Positions 57,410 to 64,000 of a stretch of DNA of 64,000 nt are shown piece after piece (positions within the stretch are counted from its first letter, which is position 1; the number at the start of each line of letters is the position of its first letter). The DNA comes from Laccaria trichodermophora (taxonomy: Eukaryota > Basidiomycota > Agaricomycetes > Agaricales > Hydnangiaceae): NCBI GenBank assembly GCA_018417955.1, contig JACTVC010000018.1, forward strand, positions 868,001 through 932,000. Reading direction: 5' to 3'. Made by a program: the position numbers and the translations under genes. The notes beneath the pieces are model-generated. The model did not search any database. It had not been told where the DNA came from and worked only from the letters and a program-made list of their open reading frames with translations.

Positions 57410-57831
57410 GACCCATCAATGAACCTACTGTTACTGAAACCAACCATACATCGACTCACAGTCAACTCCAACCCGAAATACTACTCAACGGCGGAGAAAT
57501 TCAAAGCGCAGTATGACGCCAGTCTCCCAGCGCGTATCCCAGCCCAGTCATCCTCAGTTCTCGTTGAAGAGATGTCAAATCCAGCCCCATGGTCCGTGGC
57601 CAATATCTTACTCACTCGTTTAGTCCAAGAACAGTCGATGGAGTCCCCGTTCTCGTACGCACGAACAACGAAACCACTATGGACAAGATGTGGGAGGACA
57701 ATCCGGTGGTATGGGAAGATGGAAAGGCTTCTATCATTGAATGGGGTGAGCTTTGTATTGTGGGAGATAGTCCAGGGCCAGATTTTAGCATGACGAATAG
57801 CGTGATTAAGTTGATGGAGTGGGAGGAGTGA
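57410..57831 (+). pseudogene. Repeat-unit gene remnant X, copy 3 (best preserved)
   Basis: Reads NPKYYSTAEKFKAQYDASLP, ARIPAQSSSVLVEEMSNPAP, then in another frame VDGVPVLVRTNNETTMDKMW, EDNPVVWEDGKASIIEWGEL and CIVGDSPGPDFSMTNSVIKL, stopping at 57829-57831. A frameshift near 57600 separates the halves unless a short intron is present. No family is recognised. As it exists in at least three copies with the tRNAs, it is part of the amplified unit. Confidence 0.55.
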
Positions 57832-57990
57832 CCGATTTTGGGATGTTGAGGCTAGAGGATCACGAAGTTTGGCTGTGGGTCCATGAAGTATGAACATCCG
57901 AAAATTGGTTGATTCCCTTTTACAAGTGTTACATCTGTCATTCTATTCATTTCAAATCACAAAAGCAAAGGCCTATATTTTATTTTGAAG

Positions 57991-58099
57991 GTTTTGTCTG
58001 GGCATCGAACCCACATATCCCGCATGTCAAGACCCAATCTACAGCTCCAGAGCGTACGCATGACAGCCTGCACATAGGCAACCAATGCCCCAACAAGGG
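57991..58099 (-). pseudogene. tRNA-like copy, type II
   Basis: B box GGGTTCGATGCCC (one change), A-box region TTGGGGCATTGG. A CTGTCA loop (GTC) is visible, which links type II to the Asp family. Confidence 0.55.
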
Positions 58100-58319
58100 G
58101 GTTGAATGTATATTTCTTTTTCCTGAGTTTGTGTCGAGGTACCCACACGTATTGAGCCTTTCTTGGATTGATTTCGAGTTTGCATGGCATTGAAGTATGA
58201 AGAATTCAAGATGTACGATTGTGCACAAGGCGTGCGCCGTGGATCAATTCATTTAGGAGTAAATTTATGTAACCTTTTTTTTTTTTTCAAGAAAAGAAAA
58301 GAAACCCTCGCCATCACAC

Positions 58320-58417
58320 TCTCTGTCTGGGAATCGAACCCAGTTCTTGCACGTGAATCAGGGATACGCAACATTTCACATCGAGACTGCGTGTACTGAC
58401 CAGTGTACTAACAAAGA
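58320..58417 (-). tRNA. tRNA-like copy, anticodon reading CTC
   Basis: Acceptor TCTTTGT/ACAGAGA, A box TTAGTACACTGGTCAG and B box GGGTTCGATTCCC intact; loop region GTCTCG, again CTC instead of GTC, with a long insert. Confidence 0.48.
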
Positions 58418-58595
58418 AGTTACATTTTGAGGTCTTGAACAGCATAAAATATTCAGTCAGAGGCATTCCACAAGGAGAAATAATTGACACTGGTATGGAG
58501 AGGAAATCCTAATTTTGATAAAAACAATGACGGATGAAGTCTGGGCATACCTTTTCCGCTCCCCCAAAAATGATGCCATACCTTATGAATTTACC

Positions 58596-58690
58596 TCTCT
58601 GTCTGGGAATCGAACCCACCTTTAACACGTAAATCGGCCTGGCCGTATCTAATGACAAGCACTTGTACTGACCAATTATACTAACAAAGA
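58596..58690 (-). tRNA. tRNA-Asp-like (GTC), long insert
   Basis: Good acceptor and T arm (B box GGGTTCGATTCCC), A box with one extra base (TTAGTATAATTGG), loop TTGTCA (GTC, T33). Confidence 0.55.
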
Positions 58691-58907
58691 GGTTGCGTAT
58701 GTGTCTCTTCAGCGGCTGTTTGTAGCGATGAAAATCGACGAAGCGGCGTCCTCAGCGTTATCGTAAATGCATCCTGCGGTCAAGTCCACTCATTACTAAT
58801 TAGTCCTCTGGGAACTGTAATTGTGGCAGTCAAGTAGTAACCTGTATAGAATTAAAGGCCATGTTCCTGCCTTTCTTCCAAAAATGGCAAGTTCTTTATA
58901 AGCGACA

Positions 58908-58992
58908 TCTCTGTCTGGGAGTTGAACCCAGCTTTGAATGTGGCTATTCTCCTCATATCACAGGCGTGTACCGGCCGATGTACTAACAGAGA
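58908..58992 (-). tRNA. tRNA-like copy, anticodon reading GTG
   Basis: Acceptor TCTCTGT/ACAGAGA is a perfect pair, so compensating changes have kept it. A box TTAGTACATCGGCC, B box GGGTTCAACTCCC. The loop CTGTGA would give GTG (His) instead of GTC. Confidence 0.5.
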
Positions 58993-59570
58993 TATTGTGT
59001 ATGAGTGGGGTTTGTGGGAGTTGAGTCGAGAGGCCTCCGTGTGTCACACATTTCGTTTGCGAGGTTAAATGGCCAAAGTAGAATACTCATCTTGCTAGAA
59101 ACACTTGAGTTGCAAAAACGATGAGAACAATCTGGAGTCAAACTAAGTTGTTTTTTATGCAATGACATGACTGGAGAATCAATGGAGAGGCTTCTTGAGG
59201 AATTTTTTCTTTCTTCATTGGTCATGAGTAGGATCTTGTTAACCAGGGATGATCAGAAGTTGGGCTCACTAGCGACAGGAACCACACAGCAGCCAAAAGC
59301 ATGCGAGACATGGCTGTGAACTGTTTACTTGGCTCTTGACAAGCAGCAGGAGAAAGTAAAAGATGATTTCCCGAACCACACATTCAGCCGTCATCTGAGA
59401 TAGGTTCTAGCTTGTGCAAAATTAGGCAGGAAAATGTTGCGGTTGTATTGCTGATCTACTGGTGTATACCCTTGGTACCCAGCATTCCGGTACAGCCAAG
59501 TAGTCGACATTCATCGCTCAATGCTGTCTGAGACCTATGAAAGGAAACTAACGTTAACCTCTTTGCAACC

Positions 59571-59663
59571 TCTTTGTTAGTATATTGGTCAGTACACGCA
59601 CCTGTCATTGCATCTGGGTATACATTGTGTGCATGAAAGCTGGGTTCGACTCTCAGATAGAGA
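59571..59663 (+). tRNA. tRNA-Asp-like (GTC), plus strand, right inverted-repeat arm
   Basis: Mirror of 48829-48926. Acceptor TCTTTGT/ATAGAGA, A box TTAGTATATTGGTCAG, B box GGGTTCGACTCTC (one change), loop CTGTCA, insert of about 25 nt. Confidence 0.6.
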
Positions 59664-59893
59664 GTTGAATGGAACGAACTCAAATTCGCAGTGATATTTT
59701 TTTTCCTATTCTAAGCTCTTGCCTCAATACTAAGAGGTATGCAAAGTAGTTTATTTATATAATAACCCACTTGGGAAATTGCATCTTCAACGTCGTGTGA
59801 TGGTGAGTCATCATGCCTGTCATCTCACATGGGAAACTTCAGACAGAGCATTTCTGCCATTTGAGGCAAAAACAATTGCAGCCTTTTCAGATT

Positions 59894-59965
59894 TCCTTCT
59901 AGCCGACTTGAACGACTGACCTTGTCATTAGCGGTGACGGGCTCTACCAGCTGAGGTAAGAAGGA
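59894..59965 (-). pseudogene. tRNA-Thr-like pseudogene
   Basis: 72 nt, inverted partner of 48484-48555. Acceptor and T arm are perfect, but the anticodon loop is CCGCTAA (C at 33, anticodon reads GCT) and the D arm has a change (ACCTCAGCTGG). Confidence 0.75.
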
Positions 59966-60108
59966 CTATGAATTGGGTCCAAGTAGGTGCTAAATATACA
60001 TACATACTAATCTCAGCTCCAGATGTGTAGAGAGGTCCGGTCCGGCGGTCTGCTGAGTTTAAAGTCGGAGGCAAAAAAAGCGAACAAAAACACGAACACA
60101 GGACCTCT

Positions 60109-60330
60109 CACTTCAGACAGCGACAAATATGAAGGGCCACATATGTGTAAACATAGGCACTAAAAAGTGTGGGATAGGTGAAACCCCGTGTTCCCCTGAC
60201 ATATTTAATGTCAATTTCTAAGTTTGATGACCGATTTGTATAGGTATCATATTGTTGCACAAAAATCTTAAATTTGTAGGACAAACAGCTCCTTACTAAG
60301 ATGTGTTGCTATGAAGGCCTGAAAAATGGT
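60109..60330 (+). mobile_element. Half copy of the CACTT palindromic MITE
   Basis: CACTTCAGACAGCGACAAAT and the next 150 bp match the left half of the MITEs at 25755 and 26255, including TCTAAGTTTG. The right half is missing. Confidence 0.7.
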
Positions 60331-61335
60331 GTCTATTATTGTAACGATGTCCTAAAATAAAGTGTTGTTACATTTTCAACACATATTCGGTCAAAATAAG
60401 AAGAATAAGAGACCGAGTTTGTAGCACCGGCATACTTAGAACACTCGAAACAATTTGAGAAGCGGGCATATTCCAGATGATATTGAGAGTAACTTTCGAG
60501 ATATGTAGCTGCTAAATATGGTTTAACAGAGTGAAAATAAGAAGTAGACTATTTGCGAGTGCCCCATGAGTGGTCCCAATGAGCGGGGCACTCAAGCCTT
60601 CATCAACGTCAATACAGCGCTCACGAGAAGAGTACTGAATTTTACAAACCTTACTGGCTTTCTTAAGCTGCTTCTTCAGGATGTTTTCAAGCGCCTTGTC
60701 CTGATTCTCAAAGCAGGGATACTGTGCTTTGGCCTAATGGGCGTTAGCGATAGACACTGATTACGAGCCGTTTCCTAGCAAACCTTCGAGAAGACTATTT
60801 TCACAGCAGAACCCGTCTGTTTTGAGTAGCTCACTTTTAACTTGAGGTGTTCATGGACAAGATCATGCAGAAAGTTCTATCAGGAGTCAATGAGAGCGCA
60901 ACACAGTCGTACAAAAGAAAAAAACCTGAATGTTGGAGTATTCCTCCTCAGTGATGCCGAGTTGGGAGTAGATTTCCGATTCGCCGCTTTCCTTGTTAGA
61001 TGCCTGGGATGCGGGCTCAATAAGTGGGAATGTTGTCTTCAGAGTGCTTGGCGGCGGGCTAAGGAGTCGTTCAGGACTGAATTTAGTGCGGGTTGTGAGT
61101 GGTGAGAAGTATCGCTGGATGCAATGGCCCCTGACTGAAGTGCGAGTGCAAATACAGGGCATTGGTGAGTACAGACGAACATGACTCAGACTCGCCCGAC
61201 CTTTATAAGATGTTGTCGTCGCTTGGGCAACCATGTCTTGTTGTTCCCTGTTGAGCAAGTATGAGCACTTGAGTATAAGGGATTAGTCCTTGTTCCAAAA
61301 AGTGTAAAAGATACACAACAGCCTCAGGTCATTCG
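60331..61335. other. No gene recognised
   Basis: AT-rich to 60560. Open frames at 60566-60760 (+), 60842-61105 (+) and 60887-61258 (-) overlap and show no family motifs. The minus frame (YSQLGITEEEYSNIQ) looks most protein-like. Confidence 0.35.
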
Positions 61336-61954
61336 TTGTTCCTGCAACATCGCTCAACGTTGGATATGGCCCCTTCAACGATCACAGATGCTGAAAAGGT
61401 TTATCAGCGAGAGACCGTTGCTCGAACTGCATATAACCGGTTTTCGAAAGCGGTCCTACAGGAACTCTCTCTGAAGAATGGAATCTTAGCAGTGAACACT
61501 GGACTCCGGTCTCATGTACCGATGAAGCCCGACTATATCAAAGCTTTACTTTTCTTCGCAAGTGACCTGCTGTCCTATAACTCGTTTGCTCATCTATCAG
61601 CAGGGAAAACCTTATCAACTCGCAAAGCGCAGGTTGCAGGAGGTAGACGCTGAAATGTCAAGCATTGAACCTTTCGTGAGCAAGGGAGCAGAGACTTGAT
61701 CCCTTGAGGCGGATGTGGTGATGGAACCAGAGTACCAATCACAACCTATAGGAGCCTTAATTGAAGGGGGGTTGGCAGTAAGGTGAGCCGAGCCAAACCA
61801 AAAGCGCTTCAAGAACTCTCAAATGCTTGTCAGCTTGTCAATGGATTTCGACGAAACCGACACTTTACCTTCGTCCTTGACTCCGCCGGTGTGCATCCGC
61901 CTATACAAAGATGCCAAAGCATGGCATTATCTCCGTGAAATTCTTTTTCATCGC
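61336..61954 (+). CDS. Possible gene, unrecognised, cut by a MULE-like element
   Basis: An open frame from 61336 reads MAPSTITDAEKVYQRETVAR (from the second Met), YNRFSKAVLQELSLKNGIL and MKPDYIKALLFFASDLL. The helix-rich KPDYIKALL end faintly resembles a SAP-type motif. A second frame (KRRLQEVDAEMSSIEPFVSK, 61620-61699) could be the next exon. No splice model fitted cleanly. The element starting at 61965 ends the region. Low confidence that it is a gene. Confidence 0.3.
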
Positions 61955-62929
61955 GACTTGGAGGAGGTCTTATCAGTGCCCCCCCTATTCCTGCAGGATT
62001 CCGGTCATTCCGGTGGAATTCCGGTGGATTCCGGTGGAATGAAATTTAGCAGTAAGCACTGCTAAATTTGTCATTCCTGTGTTTTCTCATTCCAGTGGAA
62101 TCTGATCATTCCGGAATTTACACCGGAATGGTCCCCGGAATGGTCTTCCCCGGAATGGGCAGGAATAGCATTCCCCGGAATGTGCAGGAACTGTAATCTG
62201 GTTATTTTATTGTTTTGTTATGTATTATAGTTTATTTATTTTCAATGGATAACAAACAATGCTTGTTTGGCAAACACTGCTCATCAAACACAGTCACTCT
62301 CTTCTTCCACCACCACCACCATGCTCGTCACCGCCGCCAATGCCACGCCATCACCGTCACCCATAGCCACCACCGCCAACGTCGCTCCTCGATCACCCAT
62401 GGCCACCACGACCACCAACATCAACCACGACACCCTTCAACAACAACGTGGCGACGCCACATCACGAAACAACGAGCGCCGTAACCCACGAAAACACCCA
62501 ATGCCCACGAAAACAACGCCCCCGGACGCAAAACGACACCCGATGGGCACAAAACGACGCCCTCCGCCCACGTACACCGCCAGCGCCCACGAAAACCTTA
62601 CCCCGCCCACGAAAACATCCCACCACCCACCGAAAAACACAAGCGCCCACCGAAAAACACGCGCCGCCCACCGAAAAACACGCACCACCCACACGACACA
62701 CGACGGCACCACGCTGCCTACCAAAACCACCATGTCCACACCAACGCCACCCACGACGACGCCCCCAACGTCAACCAGCGCCCACAACAACGGCGACGAC
62801 AACGCCCACGATAACGCAAAAACGCGGACACACGACGAAAACGCGAACACGCGACGAGGAGATGACAACGAAATGCGACCAACGATGGGACACCAACGCG
62901 GGACGACGATGGCCGAGGTCCCAGCCACA

Positions 62930-63240
62930 CTCCCTCTCCCCTCCACCATTCCCTTCCTCCTTCCCCCTTTCCTTGTCCCTCCCCCTTGCTCCCTTCCCCC
63001 TTGCTCCACCATTCCCTCCCCCCTTTCCTCCCTCCCCCCTTTCCTCCCTCCCCCCTTTCCTCCCTCCCCCCTTTCCTCCCTCCCCCCTTTCCTCCCTCCC
63101 CCCTTTCCTCCCTCCCCCTTCCTTGTCCCTCCCCCTTCCTTCCTTCCCTCTTTCTTGTCCTTCCCCCTTCCTCCCTCCCTCCCTTGTTCTTCCCCCTTCC
63201 TTGTCCCTCCCAAAAATATAAATACACCCCCACCTTGTCC
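62930..63240. repeat. CCT-rich minisatellite
   Basis: Tandem TTTCCTCCCTCCCCCC units (16 bp) at about 63018-63110, within a pyrimidine tract. It yields long Pro/Ser-rich (+) and Gly/Arg/Glu-rich (-) open frames that are compositional. Confidence 0.85.
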
Positions 63241-63435
63241 CTCCCCTACCCCCTCCCTTTAAGATAACTTTAAGATAAACTGTGTAGTGTGTGTAGTAAT
63301 ACATTTCAAATACATTACAACTCAATCTATGACTTCTACATGTGAATTTTATAAGGAAATATGAGTGCCAAGTCATCAGGATAAGGTTGGAGTTGAAAAA
63401 AACTTACTCTGCTTGATTCCAGTCCTATTCCACTG

Positions 63436-63595
63436 GAATGACTCTATTCCTGCAGGATTCCCCTGGAATTCCACTGGAATGACCCTATTCCTGCAGGATT
63501 CCCCTGGAATTCCACTGGAATGACCCTATTCCTGCAGGATTCCCCTGGAATTCCACTGGAATGACCCCATTCCTGCAGGATTCCTGCAGGAATAG
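63436..63595. repeat. 42-bp tandem repeat at the right end of the MULE-like element
   Basis: About 3.5 units of CTATTCCTGCAGGATTCCCC plus TGGAATTCCACTGGAATGAC. Related TTCCGGTGGAAT motifs sit at the left end in inverted order. Confidence 0.85.
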
Positions 63596-63625
63596 GTGGG
63601 GCACTGTAAAGTACTGACTTGGAGG

Positions 63626-64000
63626 GCAATATCAATCTCCATGAGCTGAAAATAGAATTAGCGGTTGACGGATCACTCCACGTGCGTACAGATATTCACC
63701 TCTATTCAGATTTTGGTTGTAACAACCACAGGTTTTGGATCCACATTGTCGTCGTCCATTCTTGAACCATACCCCTGGCATTCTTCATGCCGATGAGTTG
63801 GAAATGCTATTGGTCAATGGGTTTTTGTGGGTGACTGATGGGTTGGCTGATCGTATGACAAGATCTTATGGCGTAGACAACTGATATACACAATCCGAAG
63901 ACATAACAATTTATTAGTAAGAAATACAAGTCAAATTCTTCGAAGGTTAATAACCTGATAGTTCAGATACAAAGTAGCGACAGCGACAAGGAAATACTTC
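63626..64000. other. Window end, no gene recognised
   Basis: No open frame or repeat of note was found. Confidence 0.5.

Larger units (their letters stand above)
48484..59965. repeat. tRNA-rich locus bounded by inverted repeats
   Basis: The left arm, 48484-48926, runs tRNA-Thr(+), spacer, tRNA-Asp(-). The right arm, 59571-59965, is its mirror: tRNA-Asp(+), spacer, tRNA-Thr-like(-). Spacer blocks shared in inverted order include CTACCTCTTAGTATT and TCAAGCGGGTTATT. Between the arms are about seventeen more tRNA-Asp-derived copies, mostly minus strand, embedded in repeated multi-kb units. Confidence 0.7.
61965..63615. mobile_element. MULE-like non-autonomous element
   Basis: The 10-bp direct repeat GACTTGGAGG lies at 61955-61964 and 63616-63625. 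Ends are AGGTCTTATCAGTGCCCC and the complement of AGTACTTTACAGTGCCCC, each followed by CTATTCCTGCAGGATTCC. A 9-11 bp TSD fits the Mutator group. The interior is low complexity: (C/A)-rich at 62300-62940 and CCT-rich at 62930-63240. No transposase. Confidence 0.72.

Noticed and set aside
45716..59663. tRNA-derived SINE family instead of a duplicated array
   Set aside because: The copies share long flanking DNA and a fixed order of neighbours, have no common 3' tail or TSDs, so duplication of units explains them better.
62267..63262. Open frames of 331, 258 and 257 codons on both strands
   Set aside because: All are products of Pro/Thr- or Gly/Arg/Glu-coding simple repeats within the MULE-like element; composition alone keeps them open.

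Overview
The window looks like nuclear DNA of a mushroom-forming basidiomycete (Agaricomycetes). The evidence is short 45-60 bp introns, a MET3 gene with the fungal APS-kinase-like tail, a basidiomycete DUF6593-like gene, a Plavaka transposon, RecQ-like helicase copies and NLR-type ankyrin repeats. All assignments were made by reading; no database search was possible. Terminal repeats and target-site duplications (TSDs) were read directly from the sequence.

Region 1 (1-25.7 kb) is one broken RecQ-like helicase gene filled with nested transposons. Its parts lie at about 1828-2584, 21895-22628 and 23422-24203. One roughly 65-bp intron received two insertions. The first is a hAT-type MITE (2592-11763) containing an 8.6-kb hAT element (hAT-1, 3152-11745); the hAT-1 transposase is itself split by a foldback MITE (9475-10262). 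The second is a Plavaka element (11823-21888) whose second gene is split by hAT-2 (17684-21533). hAT-1 carries, besides its transposase, a divergent gene for an SPT5-like NGN/KOW protein, expressed away from a palindromic TATA-containing centre. A RecQ exon is split by a TIR element with a 6-bp TSD (copy A), and the 3' end is cut by a foldback element with a SWIM zinc-finger remnant.

Region 2 (25.7-35.2 kb) holds two 3-bp-TSD palindromic MITEs and a 7-kb non-autonomous hAT-like element (28242-35195). Inside the latter are a GH3-like pseudogene, two more 6-bp-TSD elements (one carrying a fragment of a YND1/GDA1 apyrase gene), a 147-bp tandem repeat and a deletion derivative of the hAT-1 family (hAT-3).

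Region 3 (36-45.3 kb) is the conserved host part, all on the plus strand: a secreted type-B carboxylesterase, a DUF6593-like protein, the PP1 inhibitor YPI1, and ATP sulfurylase (MET3).

Region 4 (45.7-60 kb) has a tandemly duplicated DBR1 pseudogene, then an 11.5-kb locus bounded by inverted repeats (tRNA-Thr/tRNA-Asp at 48484-48926 and its mirror at 59571-59965). The locus holds about 19 tRNA-Asp-derived copies, and a twentieth lies outside at 45716. Their bodies are conserved, their anticodon-loop inserts vary, and some have altered anticodons. They are embedded in repeated multi-kb units.

Region 5 (60-64 kb) has half of a MITE, an unresolved possible gene and a MULE-like non-autonomous element rich in CCT tracts.
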